Counted from the first letter of the stretch, positions 45,423-59,240 are shown. The stretch: DNA of 64,000 bases from Mixophyes australis (GCA_036250195.1 JAVHZZ010000004.1:322364628-322428627), one strand, 5' to 3'. Notes: generated by a model from the sequence alone, not told the origin. Translations and numbers: made by a program.

Positions 45423-46500
45423 CAGGGCCTGATTAAGGGTTAGGGCTGCCCTAGGATAATACACCCATAAAATCCTCCCCACCCCAACCAATGTTTCAAT
45501 ACTAGTATTCAGCAAAAAGTAAAATATCATACTGCACATGCACAATAATCAATTTAATGTACATCAGGAGCTATATGTTAATGTTCAGCATATCATATAA
45601 GGCCTTTCTCAGGAACTCATAAATGTATTCATGCTTATAGGAATACTCATTCAGGAGTAAACTCCAGCACTCAAATTTAGAGATTGTGCCATTCTATCTT
45701 ACCTGTTCTTTGAATAACTGCTGTTCCCCAGCTTTGTTGTTGTTAGGCTGGCCTCTGGAATGTTGGATCTCCGTTTTGAAAATCTGCAAAATTCTATTAT
45801 AATGCAAAATGTTAATAAACCCAGAGACCACAGGCAGCATCCTTGTAACCGCCACAGATTAAGGAGAAAATTCTTGTGACTGCCGCACAATATTCGGAGC
45901 ATCCAAGACACAACACAGATATCATGTTCCTCCCAGCCTTTTCATTCCGTATAGTGATCCCCAGAGGTTTTGAGCTTATACGTGCAGAAGTCAATTAGAT
46001 CTAAAATAAGTTAATTAACCATAGTATATGATAATTAAGAGGAAGTCATTACAATGACATATTCAAAAGCAAAATCATCACTCCTCCAGCCATTTCATCA
46101 CCCTTCAGCCATTTTATCACCACCCGTTGTTTCATCACCACCCCAGCCTTTTCATCCCCCCAGCCACTTCATCACCCCCAGTCAATTCATCACCTCCCTC
46201 AACCAATGAATCACCTCCCTCAACTAATTCATCACCTACCCCCTAATTCATTAACCCCCAAGTCATTTCCAGGCCACCCCCTGTCATTTTATCACCCACC
46301 CCAGACATTTCATCATCCAAGCCATGCCACCAGCAACAAGCACACTTACCTGTTGATGTTATTATCCTACCTAAGTACAGGCACAGCAGTCTTCACCTTT
46401 GACCCCACATGTGATGGGCAGCCTGGCAGCAAATCAGATAGATTGTTGTTATCTCAGTGTTATGTCAGGGAGCAGCAAGCAATAAGCCGGCATTGAAATT
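45423..46500. mobile_element. hAT-like non-autonomous element, right end not found
   Basis: It starts cagggcctgattaaggg, nearly the same as the nested start at 15875. It shares with 15875-16140 a collinear block including caaatttagattgattgtgc-type sequence, cttacctgttctt, ctttgttgt and tgcaaaatgttaa. It then has its own minisatellite and an acacttacctg motif, as at 17275. The terminus on the right was not identified. Confidence 0.55.
46078..46320 (+). repeat. Irregular minisatellite, about 18-24-bp unit
   Basis: Units of the form cagccatttcatcacccc are repeated about eleven times with many changes. The array sits at the same relative place in this element as the longer array in the 15645 element, but the unit is different. 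Confidence 0.75.
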
Positions 46501-49169
46501 ACCGTATTAACAGTAATTGTGAGCACCATTACCGTAATATCGGTAATAGTGTGCAGGCGCATAACTTTCGGCAGTAACGCAGCCAATTGAATTCCCCTCC
46601 AGGAATGATCCTACACATAGTAGTAGCATAGTAGTTGCAGCAATTGCACAGATGATAGCTCAAACAAACAGGAGAGCTCCTATTTCTTAACAGAGTACAA
46701 CTCTTTAATCATTTCTTGCTGATTTTTTTTAAAAAAACAAAAAAGTAGATAGGGGAACTAATAAAGAGCTCCAATCTCACCTCCTATCCCTATGTTACAA
46801 AAAGAGGAAATATGTCCCATACCTCTAACCTACCCGTGTACTATGACTCAATACAGAGATTCTTTGTCCTAGCTTATCTAAGCTCCACAGCAACAAGTTT
46901 ATCTCTAGGGGAAGACCTAACACTAACCTGGACTTCAAGCCTGTGCAATGAGAGGTTTTAATAAACCTAACAATAATGGTATCAGCTGCCAACCTTTAGA
47001 GAGAAGTTAAAGTCTCCTGGTGAACACAAAGAAAAACATAAAAAAATAAGAAGAGATGCAAGCCAGAGAAAAGCATTGAAAGCTTTTGAATAAACAAATG
47101 TGAAATTGAAACACTTTGTTCAGCAGGAACAAAATAAGCCAATTTAGGATACATAAAGAGAAAGATGCCCTATGCTTCTCACCTAACCAGCCAAGCTAAT
47201 ACACATTAATTTGAGTTGTAGTAGGTTCCTTTGTTTTAAGTTCCCCTTTTTTTAATCCCTATGTAAGTTTATTTTCATGAGGATGAATTACCATTTTATT
47301 AATTCTTTAATCTATAATTATAATTATAAAGAGAAATATCTTGCTTAATACATTTCAATAAAGATGGGTGAAAAGTGCATTATAACAGCATATTCGTCTT
47401 TCTGTGATACCCATCTAAAGTACTAAGTATATTTTTTAGTTTTCTAGGAGATGAAAATCACAAAGCAACTTGTAGTTTTCCACATTTAATTATGCACAGA
47501 TGCATACTGAATATGTAAGCACAGTACAGTATAAGATATATTTACAAAAGCTAATTGACTGGTAACTACATTCCACACATCTGAGAACATTTGAGTAAAT
47601 GTAATAGTTAAATAGCATAAATAAAACTCTGGATAAAGCAGAGAAGTGTGGAAAGTGGCCATGACTGAGCTAGGATAAAGCATGTAAATGTTTAGCTTGT
47701 ACAAGACATGTTTAAGGTTTAATGTATAGGGATTGGTTGAGGGGGCTACTATAAAGAGGCAGAGCAATTCAATCAATAGTGGGGTAGTTACGGTTGGTTG
47801 GAAGGGTTTCAGTGCCAGGTAATCATCCTGCAGTTACAGAGTGCTACTTGTAGAGGGATGTGAAAATATTTTCCCTACTTCCTTTGGTGGGAATAGAGTA
47901 GAAACCATGATGAGCATTGGAAATGTTTGTTAGGACTTTGCAACTGCCTCTTTAACTCTTAATTGACTGTGTATGTTTTCATTACCTCTTCAGCTCCGGT
48001 GAGCATTAATCAGTGCACAATTATCTCATTACTTTAGGCTGTGTTTCTCTCCAGACCTGACTTGACTATTGGAGTTTAACCCCCCCCCCCCACCATACTC
48101 TATGCATTCTTTTTCAGTGATAGAACTTACTGAACAGCCTACTCTCTAATATTCTTCAGTTACCAGTTTCTGCTTCAACTCTGAATCTGTACCTTGGCAA
48201 ACAACATTACTAATCCAAGCCACTTGTGGAATACTGAACATTGAATTGCTTACATGTACATTTGTCTGCTGGCTAGTCAAGAAATCTTTCTGAATCACTC
48301 TGCCTGTTGATTCTGCAATGAGGGTCTTTGGGCTTATCTCAGTTCTGCTTCCATTTTCAAAATTAAATCTGGGAGTACTATTATCTACTATCAGAACTGT
48401 TATTAAACTGTTTGAAGTACTACAAACTGCAAGTGTCTCTGAAGATCTTTATTACTACATCTGTTTGAGACTACCATTACTAGTGACTTTTTACTGTGCT
48501 GGTTTATCAGTTGCAAGCTGTGTTTCCTCTGTATCTGATCACTGGTTACTCTGGATGTTTTCTACATCTCAAAATAAATTCATGGTTGTTTGAACTCTTC
48601 TCCTGCCTTGAATTATGTAACAGTATTACAGAATAATTTGCAGAACATTTGGGAATGAGTCTCTGCTATTTAAGCTTGTGTAATTGGGGAGAAGAGGCTG
48701 GAAAACTGCACAGTTCTTTTTGGCTACATGGATACCTTTGGAGAGGCCTATTTGGCATTTGAGGGACAAGATGAGTAATTTAGGTTAGCAAAAGTGGCCT
48801 GCCTAGTTTGGAATTGGAATAATATCAGTCATTTCCAGGGGATGTCAGTGCCTCAAAGCTTTCAGAGGTGTCAGCTGGAGCCAGAGAAGCACATACTGAG
48901 AATTCAAAGATGAACAATGTAAGTGGGGACTTGCGTGTAAGTTAAACCATGAATAATCAGGTGGTGATGTTTACAAGGGGGAAAAACAATCCAAGCACAT
49001 TGATGTGCTGTGACGTGAGTAGACGTGATTCACTCCCGGCTTAGCATATACCCAGACAAAGCCACAGCATTGCTGTTGAAGGAGGTGATTTAAAATGCTT
49101 TCAAGATCACATAGAGGGAGTTTGATGGTATGTGCCATCTATCTACCTATACATGTACACGTGTGTGTG

Positions 49170-49203
<34 letters not shown>

Positions 49204-51690
49204 GTAATAATCGTATTGGGGATGCCGTCCTCTGGGGTGGTCGGTTGCACTTCAGCCAGAAAATCACACGAATCCAGTGTTTCAGGTTCAATAGCTTCAG
49301 CTAGTTTTATTCACCGACTTGCAAACATTACAATAACATAAACAATACCCTGGGCCTTTTGTATTGAGCCCACCCTACTCTCTCCATACAAGACACGAGG
49401 AACCCTTACCTGCCTTTGATGAAGCTGAGAAACACATCTTAATAAGCTTTTTCTCAGACACAAACAATCTCCCTGGTGTTTTAAAATACAAATGACAGGA
49501 ATCTAGTACTTATGTATGGCAGGTATTATTATTAATAAGTATTTATATGAAATTTCACAAGATAATTGGTGGTGAAACTTGATGCATATTCTCAGTGGTG
49601 CTAATGCCAAGTCAATAGATCTTGACATGATTTCTGTGCTTCTAGTACGTGAAACGCTAATATTCCACACGGTTGCATGGGAGTATTGCCTGGTATTCTC
49701 ATTTTGGTGGCTTTTACAGTTATTCAGCTTGTGCCCTGAAAAGTTATAATGGAAATGCAGGAAAGGTCAGTAGTCCATTGACTAATGCAGACTTGATACT
49801 GTTGTAGGATGTTGGCGCAGATGTGCAATATCTTAAAGTCCTTCCTCTCCATGGGAGGTTTCTGTCCTCCCTGAGCTCGCCTTAAAGTCCAGTGTAGTCT
49901 GGTTCTAATAGCAGATCATATGCAAAGAGTTAGATTGTACTAGAGCTTATAGCGTTAGTAAACAGGGGAGATTCATCAGACCCTTCCCAACCTGAAGAAC
50001 AAGATATTCCTATATAACCCGCTCCTATGCTTAATAATCCACTTTAGTCATTGTGGGTGACACACATTCTTCATGAGTGTAACATACTTATGCAAAAATG
50101 TTTGAATGTCACACAGAATAATGGTTGTCTCAAAATCACCAGAATAATGCCAGCTCCTCAATATTTGTCCTTCCACCACTAGCCCTATCCCAACTTACTC
50201 CCAACTTAAGGATTTGTACATGTGAGTATACTCTACCTATTCACAGTGACATCACAGAATGAGGTTAAAAAATATTTAGCCTAAACCCTTTCACAGTGTC
50301 AGATATGTCTCTATAAGGTTTATGTATTTTGCATTACTTTATTTGAGGAACCTGGATAATCATATTTTGTAATACACATTGTGGGGTAGTGCTAATTGTA
50401 TAATAGGGGAAGAAACATAAAAAAAACAATTTGTTTACTTATTTTTACATATTTTCCCTAGAATAGGCCAGTAAAATAAATATATATTTAACAAATACAA
50501 TGAGTCTAGTTTTCTATCAAAAGCAATTTCCATTAGTTCCAAACTAAAAAAACACCAATGTAAAATTTACTTATTTATTGTAAAAAATAAAAGATTATTC
50601 CCTGTGAAACATTGCCACAATGTGAAAATTGGCTTGGTTATGAACCATCTAAATGTATGCCTATCTTTATTTGTGAACTCATTCCCTTTATATTTCTACT
50701 TAATATAGAGGCTCGTAAAAAGAAGGATGACTGATCCCTATAGGATGCTAATGCATAGCTGTGGGGGTCACATGATTTTAATGCATGTTTCTGTGCAACA
50801 ACTCCTACAATGCTGGCGCTAGAGCAAAAAACTAAAGGGATGTTTTTTATGCATATATAATTATTTTTTTTACAACTTAAAATGGAACTGCTGTGAAATT
50901 GAAAAACTAATATTGATTATGTAATATTACAAATGGAGAAAAAGAAACAAACCAGCTAATGATTTAAACTGCTTTAATCATGTGTGCTTAAAAATCTGTC
51001 TCTATAGTATATGGTGTCTGAGTCAACAGTTTCCATTGTTAGATTTTATAAAATCTGACACCAATAACTGCCTAGTTTAAAGGAAAATCAATTATATTTT
51101 TTCTAGGTTGGAAATTATATATTGACCCAACAAAATAAATTATTGCTTTGCTGTGTTAAATCTATTATTAATTTTTCACAGTTGTTCTAGATCTCTTTAA
51201 TTGTTAATGAAAAAAGAGGATGTGATCTTGAAGTGAGAAAAACAGTGCACTTTTACAATGTCTGTGTTTTAAGTTACAATAAACAATAAAACAATTATAA
51301 TAAAAAAAATCACAAAGGCTTCTATAAGATCCCGTCTTATATTTGAAATAATACAGTAACATTTCTCCTTCCTGATAATCAGCAATGAAATCAAAACTGA
51401 CCAGTTATACAGATAATGAATACAGGAGTTTATACATATAATAACATCACTGTATTATAATGAAATAATTATTTAGAACATTTCTTCCATTGGAGTAAGT
51501 GTTCTCGGACTGAACATGTTGTGCTAATTCCTGTTGGGATTGCCAGCATCGGGTTTTAAATTACCACCGCTTTTACAGGCAATTGAATACTTTGTTGCAA
51601 TAAACAATGGCATTAGCTGCAGAGAAATACCTGGGTGAACACACATGGTTTGGGGCTTCATCTGAATACCTCCAGTGATAGAACTAGATA
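46500..51690. other. Unannotated AT-rich sequence with a few unclassified blocks
   Basis: No gene is supported. 47780-48620 is less AT-rich and ends with aaaataaattcatggttgtt, like an LTR polyadenylation region, but has no matched ends. 49205-50060 is a second such block. Both could be old retroelement LTRs. Confidence 0.35.
49159..49203. repeat. (GT)n and (TA)n microsatellite
   Basis: gtgtgtgtgtgtgt followed by about 12 TA units. Confidence 0.95.
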
Positions 51691-51692
51691 GT

Positions 51693-51816
51693 TCTTTCCT
51701 TCTTTCTTTCTTTCTTTCTTTTTCTTTCTTTCTTTCCTTCTTTCTTTCTTTCTTTCTTTTTCTTTCTTTCTTTCTTTCTTTGTTTTTCTTTGTTTTTCTT
51801 TCTTTCTTTCTTTCTT
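51693..51816. repeat. (CTTT)n microsatellite
   Basis: Plus-strand CTTT repeats with occasional extra T or G. This produces long Phe/Leu/Ser or Lys/Glu frames that are not genes. Confidence 0.95.
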
Positions 51817-52100
51817 CTCCATCTGACAGAGTCACCGCTCTAACTGCCGTCAAAGTTGTTAGAAATGGTGATCAATGCCAGTATTTTTCTTTATAAAATA
51901 ATTTGCTAGGTTTTGATATGGATTAAATCGTTTATAAAGTGTTTCAAAATTAATTATATACAGTATGTTCTATTAAGGAGTTTGGATGATAATCGCACTC
52001 ACATCCGGTGGTAGTCATTTAAACGACCATCTAAATTCCGACACAGTTTTAAACGACTGCACAATAATGATGGCTATAAGCCCTACAACAATAAAATGAC

Positions 52101-52430
52101 TACTTACCATGTAAGAGACAAGACATTTGTCTGAACCTTTAAATGACCATGTAGTGTAAAATCCGAATAAGCTAAAGAGCTACACTGAAAAATGACGTAA
52201 TTTACTAAGGACATACTGAAAATGCAGATGTTAAAGCAGCAATAAACGGTCCCCACACCATGTGTAATGAAATACAGGTGTCAGGTCTGAGTATTGCTGC
52301 TTTAAAACTTTTCAGCATGTCCTTAGTAATTGACGTCATTTTGCAGTGTAGCTCTTTAGCTCATTCAGATTTTATTCTACACAGTCATTTAAAGGTTCGG
52401 AAAAACGTCATGTCTCTTATATACCTCAAA
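52101..52430. mobile_element. Foldback element with about 140-bp arms
   Basis: The left arm (52101-52247) and right arm (about 52290-52430) are inverted copies, sharing gaacctttaaatgac, agctaaagagctacactg and ctaaggacat. The centre is about 40 bases. There is no coding content. The superfamily is not resolved. Confidence 0.65.
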
Positions 52431-52811
52431 GCAAGATGCCCCTTTTCGGATATTGTTATTACACCAGCTGTGGACATTATAATACCCATAATACTGAGAA
52501 AGACTGATGTTATACAGCAAAACAAAGTCTTATACTGATGTTTCCACCTATGATTTCTAATGGAAAACCTCAATTTATTTATTTTTGTATAATAACTGGT
52601 TTATGAATATTATAAACAATGTCTAGATTTTAGGTTTACTATAATGTAACATGCAGTCAACCTAAAGCTATAGGTCATTAGGATCTTCAAATTATTGTAA
52701 CAACAAATATATTCTAAAACTTAAACCATGTGATAGCTATGAGGATACATTACCTATTAGTCATTTACTAGCATTGCATTTATTTGACCAATCAAAAACT
52801 TGTTTCAATGA

Positions 52812-52920
52812 CTAAGGCTGGGTACACACTACAGTTTTTTCAGACTGTTTTTGGGCCAACCACCCAATAAACAACCGTTCAGCCCGATATTGCATTAGTG
52901 TGTACACTTAGATGATAAAT
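52812..52920. mobile_element. Partial MITE with gctgggtacacactac end
   Basis: aaggctgggtacacactaca matches the termini of the element at 22449-22873. The copy stops where the SINE tail begins, and no right end is seen. Confidence 0.55.
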
Positions 52921-52925
52921 GATAG

Positions 52926-53173
52926 TCATCATCATCATTTATTTATTTGTATAGTGCCATTAATTCTGCAGCGCTGTACAGAGAACTCACTCACATCAGT
53001 CTCTGCCCCAATGGAGCTTACAGTCCAAATTCCCTAACACATACACACAGACAAACTAGGGTCAATTTTGATAGCAGCCAAATAACTTTCCAGCATGTTT
53101 TTCGAGTGTGGGAGGAAACCAGAGCACCCGGAGGAAACCCACGAAAGCACGGTGAATAAATACAAACTCCTTT
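52926..53173 (-). mobile_element. tRNA-headed SINE, 5'-truncated copy
   Basis: The reverse complement runs from ggagtttgtatttattcacc through ggtttcctccgggtgctc, the body and gcgctgcagaattaatggc to the tail with ATG repeats. The tRNA-like head is absent. Confidence 0.8.
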
Positions 53174-53174
53174 T

Positions 53175-54166
53175 TGCCTAACTACAATGTTAGTAGAGCA
53201 CCCTGATATATATTTAGTAACAAAACTGTAGATTTCTCACAAGAAATAGTATATGTAGCTATAATTAGATTTTTGTATTATGGAAAGGACAAATTCAAGG
53301 AATATATCTGCCATTTATGAGAAAGGATTTATTTTCCACCTGTGAAGCTAACTTGACTACTGTTATAGTTGTGAATTTGTTTGACCTTCCAATTAGAAGT
53401 TATAAAATTTTGAAAGTTGATAGACCTTTGCCTTTTTTTCACCTTACTGTGTAAATATCTCATAATGAACTAAATGACTAAAGACTAAAGATGGTACTAC
53501 AAATTGAATTGTGATACTACTGTAATCTAAAACACATTTAAAGCTAGTAAAAAATGTAGCTAAAGGATATGTAAATGTTACAGGAAAAATGTGCACGTTC
53601 AATTATAAATAGATTTCACAAACAACAAATTAATATTAATGTGCCTTTACAATTTTTTTTTTTCAAAAACAGCAAAATGAGTGAAATACTTTCATTTTGG
53701 ATAATAATTTCTTATGTTTGGATCTTACCTGGAAATTCTTCACTACATATCCTACATTAATATCATAAAGGCCCATTGGACTTCATAAGAACCTCTGCAC
53801 TAGATATTAGCATAGTATATAGTAACTTCATGTTTTATCAACATCAGCAGCTAAATATTTTATGCATAATATTTTATTCAAGAAGTATTACCATTCATAG
53901 CAGACTTTGCAAGGAGGGAAGAGCAGTTTGTATCAAAACAATACCAAAATAATTATTTATGACCACATAAATCAGACATATTTAGGGAATATTCATGGGA
54001 ATTATGACATTTAACCAAAATAATATAATGTATAATGTTTAATATAATAGAAATATAACGTATCAAAGTTCTTGTTAAATTTAGTTGGATATCATTTATT
54101 CAAATACTTTAATTTATGGATGGGATTCAATCATGAGTTCAATTCAGTATAAAGTAGATTGAAGAC
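53175..54166. other. AT-rich sequence, nothing recognised
   Basis: No supported feature. Confidence 0.5.
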
Positions 54167-54169
54167 TAA

Positions 54170-54344
54170 GGGCTAGATTTACTAAGCTGCGGGTTTGAAA
54201 AAGTGGGGATGTTGCCTATAGCAACCAATCAGATTGTAGCTTTCATTTATTTAGTACTTTCTACAAAATGACAGCTAGAATCTGATTGGTTGCTATAGGC
54301 AACATCCCCACTTTTTCAAACCCGCAGCTTAGTAAATCTAGCCC
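54170..54344. mobile_element. Palindromic MITE, 175 bp, copy 2
   Basis: Same length and ends as 21138-21312, with about four differences. The flanking taa triplets (54167-54169, 54345-54347) match the TWA-type preference of PIF/Harbinger elements. Confidence 0.85.
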
Positions 54345-54347
54345 TAA

Positions 54348-55310
54348 GAGTTTCATGGGCATACAATGACTAATGTATCCAGAAGATGATCAACAATACT
54401 CAGAAATTATGACTCTGGAGAATCAACCCTTGTAAAGGCGAAGCTAGGTCAAAGCAGAAATGCATTATTTGGAATAAACATATAATCTAACATCATACAC
54501 GCAAAAAATTGCAACAATATTTTAAAGAGTGAGATTTTAGTGTACGTCAAACATAAAAGCAATTCAGGGTGGAAATATATTCTATATAAACAGCACTGTT
54601 AAATGCCAATGATAAACCTGCTCGTACTCCTGACTACACAATCCATGACATTGTCATCAAGGCAGTATACTTCAGAAATAAGCATCTAGAGGGGAGAGTC
54701 CAGGTGGAATAAAAAATAAACTTCCTTAGATAGCCATTGATAACTGTCAAATCCATTGTTGCAGGTTTAGTCTCCAATGAAAGGGAGACACATTGAGGGA
54801 GTGCAAAACACTCAGAACACTTTTTCAGTCTCACAGTATGACCTGAGTGACTACTTTATTGGGATAACTTAATGAATGGCAACATATTTACAGTATCATC
54901 TGAGCCTCTCACCTCCTCAGCACTCTGTTCCTCCTGCATGCACTATATTATTGTTTTAATTCTATACTTCATTGCAGATTGCAACATGCTGACATACTGC
55001 CTCATGTAAATATTTACATATTTGTTTACAGCTGAATGATTGCAGAATATTCTCCATCTACTAACGTGAAATCTTGGGTATTGCTAAAGTAAAATTGTAG
55101 CTGAATTGTATGTTCATTTCATGTGTGTTTTTCAGCAGCAATATTTGGTTTTGGACAGCTGTAATGTTTTAATATAGGAAATATATCTTGCACTTATTTG
55201 TTTTATGTAATTAGTAGGAGCACAGTCTAACAGCACATATTGCATTGACTAAAAACCACATATTCAAGATTAATCCAGGTCGTTAAGATAGAAAAACATA
55301 GCTGTAGGTC

Positions 55311-55372
<62 letters not shown>

Positions 55373-55891
55373 AAAATTTGAAGTAGGGGATTAAAGATGT
55401 GTATTTAGAAATGACACTGAGCTTCTGAAATCTTGGGATGTTTCTGAGAAGTACATGTAAAATCTGCAACCCCATATGGTGTGATATGTACTGTATGTTA
55501 CATCCTCGAGTGAACCCTATGGGGATAATGTACACTTCATTACACTTGACTGAGCTTAATGCAGTAGCAGAAATATGACTAGAATTCAACACCTGCTGTA
55601 AATTCATCTAGAGTACATTTCTGAAAAGAACAAATAAAAAGGACAGCGTACAAGGTTCCATTTAGGATTGCATTGAATGTAAAACCACATAAAGTGCTAA
55701 ATGCATTTTTATCAATAGAAGAAAATAAATAGTCTAGTAAAACGAAGAGTCAAGTTGACCATTTTACAAAGTCACCTAATAGAACACAATGGTTAAGTTT
55801 AGTGAAGAGGGAACATTTCCACAGAATATCACATATTAGTATTATAATTCTTGGTATTATTGTGAAAATAACCAAAAGCATATAATACATA
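54348..55891. other. AT-rich sequence, nothing recognised
   Basis: No gene is supported. It contains the microsatellite listed separately. Confidence 0.5.
55313..55367. repeat. (TA)n microsatellite
   Basis: About 26 TA units. Confidence 0.95.
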
Positions 55892-55899
55892 GTCTAGAG

Positions 55900-56085
55900 C
55901 AGAAGTGCTCAAACCCTGCCCTCAAGAGCTAATTATTACTAAGGTAATGTTTTTAGGATTTCTGTATGTAGAAACAGGCGGGATAATTACTCAGATAAAG
56001 AGATTAACTCATCTGTGCATGATTAAAAAAATCCTGAAAACATGAACTGTTGGTAGCTCTTTAGTACTAAGTTTGAGCAAGTCTG
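55900..56085. mobile_element. hAT-like MITE, 186 bp, 8-bp TSD
   Basis: Terminal repeats cagaagtgctcaaac and gtttgagcaagtctg are flanked by gtctagag on both sides (55892-55899 and 56086-56093). No coding capacity. Confidence 0.8.
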
Positions 56086-58086
56086 GTCTAGAGGTTTAAT
56101 AAAATGCAATGAAAAATATAATTAATACTTAATACTTAGAAAGTGCTTACATGTATAATAAATTATTATAACTGAGGGTTGAATAAAGCCCGAGGGAAAT
56201 AATAAGCTGAGGTTTGTGTACATAACTATTATGTACAGCTCTAAAGTGGCAAAGGATATGGGTACACAAGGGATGTGGGTACACCCATTGGTAGTGTCAT
56301 TAGGGGAAGGCTTATGGGTAGGCTATAAAAGTCTGTGAATGGGTAGAATCTGCCTTTTGGATCCAGGAAAAGTTGGAAGGATAAGTGTGACTGATCCCAC
56401 ATTTGCTGTCTTATTGTGCATCAATATTTTTCTTGTGCTCTTTTGTTGTCTTTCTCCATATCTTCCCTGCTCCTTTGTGGCACATGCCAGCTCGTCATCT
56501 GTGGGGGTGGCTCCCCCCCACCCCTGTTTGGAGTACTAGGCTTCAGGTCCCAAATTACACTGGGGGACGTAGTTTGCCCCCCAGCGTCTTACAGACTCCT
56601 TCAAGACCTTTACTGAAGGGGTTATGAGAAGTACTAGGCTCTGTGGCTCCAATGTGTCAGGGGGTAATGTGGTGCCCCAGCTTGCCCCAGGCCCCACCTA
56701 GGTGGCTCAGCCAGGGGCTATGAGGAGTGCTAGTTTCCATAAGTTAAATGTTTCTGGGTGACATAGAGCGGCCGCAGGGCTCCCACTCAACCTCTGCAGC
56801 TTTGGTTCTGGGCACTGCTGCACCTCCCTGCCTTCCCGAGGTAAGAGGTGGACCCTTGGGGGGGTCTCCTCCCCAGGGACTCTGTGTCCCCCGAGTTATT
56901 TTAGGATCTTCCCAGGCCTCCTTGAGGGCTCTGCAGGATCCGACTGGGTTCCGTGGTACAGCCAGTAGGATCGTTCATGCCCCTTTCTTAGTCTCACAGG
57001 GGTCTAGGTGGTGGGTGGGTCACATCACTCCAGGGTGATGTCCTGGGGTGATCCTAGTTTTCCAGCTCAAGGGATCCCTATGCAGACGCTACTGCCCAGC
57101 AGGGCTCAGTCACTGGCACACTCTGCGCTTACACCCAATCCCAGGCAGGTCAACTAGGGGTTCTTCTGGATCGTCCCGCTCCGGTCCTTCTGTGTCTAAG
57201 GGTAGTGTCTGTTTGTACAGTGCTACTGGTAGTAACCTTTTTCTTTCTGCACGTTTCTTTGCAAGCCAGAGCCCGACTCCTGATGGGCCTGCCAGTCATG
57301 GTAGCCGTGTTCTGTCATCTAATGCTGTCGGGGGTTCAGCATCTGGCGCCGGCTCCGATGGTTGTTCTGTCCGGATGGGTGGTCTTTGACGGATATTTTG
57401 CCTGGCTTTTCTCTGATTGCTGTAGTTCTAGTCTGATTCCTATAGTTTTGATGCCTGGCCCTTCAAGTTAGTTAAGACTTTGCGCAAATATTCCCCCCCC
57501 CTCAGTTTGCTAGGGATGTTACTCGTATCACGGGGACGAGATGGTATGCTGCGCCAGTACTGCCATCTTTAGTGGGGGTCCGGGTTTCTGTGAGGGATAA
57601 GATTTATAAAGGGTAGTGCGTTGACATGGTAACCATCACAGAGAGGGCTTAAAAAGTGGTGTCAGGGGGCGAAATCAGTTATAAAACATATCATATTTGG
57701 CTGAGTGGCACTTATCATTTTGCATTGTGATATTTGAAGTCCAGTCCTGGGGAGTACATGAACATGTTCATGTATATGCACATGATTCATGACATGTATA
57801 TGACGTTCAGATCCGGTACCTCGCTTGACTATGAAAAGGCGTTTTGGACCAAGTATAATGGATAATCAAGTCTCATAGTCGGTTTCAAGGATGTGGAGAT
57901 TTGGCTTAACGTCTCCCAGGAGGGCCAGGTCAGATCCCTGGCTGCCTATACTCGTAAGTCCCCATGGCGCTGGAGGCCTGGCATACCTTCTCATAGGACC
58001 GGTAAGTGTTTTGATGTTTTGTGTTCAATAATGCCTGCTGTTCTCAGGTCACAGTGTGCCAGTTCACCCATGCGTATACATGTATG

Positions 58087-59240
58087 GCTTTTTATAGGAG
58101 CCCCTTTTTTCAGTACCTGGTGTTCTCCCCAGTTGGACTGGATCCCAAAAGGTCAGCAGGAAAGTTGAGGTTAAATCAGCATTTGTCATTTCCGCCGGGT
58201 GCGTCTGTTAATGATGTAATCTCTGTGTGTTTTTGTAGCGTGTCCAATCAGTCATTTGAGTCAGCTTTAGATATTGTCATAGAGTGTTTCAGGCTGAAGG
58301 TCACCTGCAGTTATTGGCGCTGCTACACAAGGAGGTGCGGAGACTAACACTCCTCTGGTCTTCACAAGGGACCGTGAGACGTGCAGATCACGGCCATCTG
58401 AGATAGCTACCGGCGAGGTGAAGGGTGAACAAACGTAGTCGTACAGGCAGTGGTCAAGCCGTGCGGGCAGGTGAAGTACAGAGGAGCAGGCAGAAGCGAG
58501 GACAGAAGGCCAAGAGTCAAAACCAGATAGCTGAGAAAACACCAAAGGATTATTCAAAGCAGAGTCAGGAGAACACAGGAAATCATACAGAGGTTTGTAA
58601 CAAGTACAGAAGTGCTGGAGCATAGGGAGACCTAGATACTCTGGCACTCAAATGATGCCAGAGCCTCCCTAAAATAGAGAATACTTGACTGTGATTGGTG
58701 GACAGGAAGCAGAAAGAAGCACCTAGTTGCCGTAGCAATGGACGCGGATGCACACCTAGTGCTGGCCCAGGCAAGCGAAAGTGGAAGCGCCCCGTTGCCT
58801 AGCACAGGAACAACAGAACGCGTACATCCCTTGCTGAAGGGGACAAGCAGGGACTGCGCCTGACAGATATAGTGCATAGTTTTGGGATGGGCTTTGTTGG
58901 CCAAGGTATACATTGAATCTGCCTTTCGTCTCCTTCCGCTGCATCCTCGCTCATTCCCGTTCATGGGGTTTGATTAAAACAATGGGTTTTATGTGGATGT
59001 TTCCTGCTCCTTCTTTGAATGCTTCAACTAATTTTGTGCGTTGGTGTATCACAGTGGGAACGGGTCACCACAGAATTACCCATTGCTTGATTGATTTCCT
59101 AGTGGCTGGGCCGGGTAAATCCACTGCTTTTGCCTATTTGCTTCTACAGGACACAGACCTGTGGCTGGCTCTTAGTAATGGTTTTCCCCTCGCATGGTGC
59201 CAGTTCTCAGTAGTTTAAAGCACACACTCTGTGCTATGGG
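58087..59240 (+). pseudogene. DIRS/Ngaro-like reverse transcriptase, split and decayed
   Basis: The first part (58087-58274) reads FYRSPFFQYLVFSPVGLDP, then KSAGKLRL-like and HLSFPPGASVND, the fingers region. After the inserted LTR, IESAFRLLPLHP (from 58912; the family has DIESAFRLLPVHP and the preceding Asp codon is Tyr here) and the active-site block HCLIDFLVAGPGKS (58913 frame residues 57-70) follow. The active site is LID instead of LDD (59087-59095). Stops and shifts are present in both halves. Confidence 0.65.
58275..58865 (-). mobile_element. Gypsy-like solo LTR, 591 bp, TSD gatat
   Basis: It starts tgtcatagag and ends gcgcctgaca, flanked by gatat (58270-58274 and 58866-58870). On the minus strand it reads tgtcaggcgcagtccctgct, with a promoter-like middle (ctctattttagg). 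It interrupts the RT of the DIRS/Ngaro-like element, so it is younger. No internal genes remain. Confidence 0.75.

Noticed and set aside
51524..51896. Frames rich in Lys/Glu/Arg (minus) and Phe/Leu/Ser (plus)
   Set aside because: Direct translation of the CTTT microsatellite.
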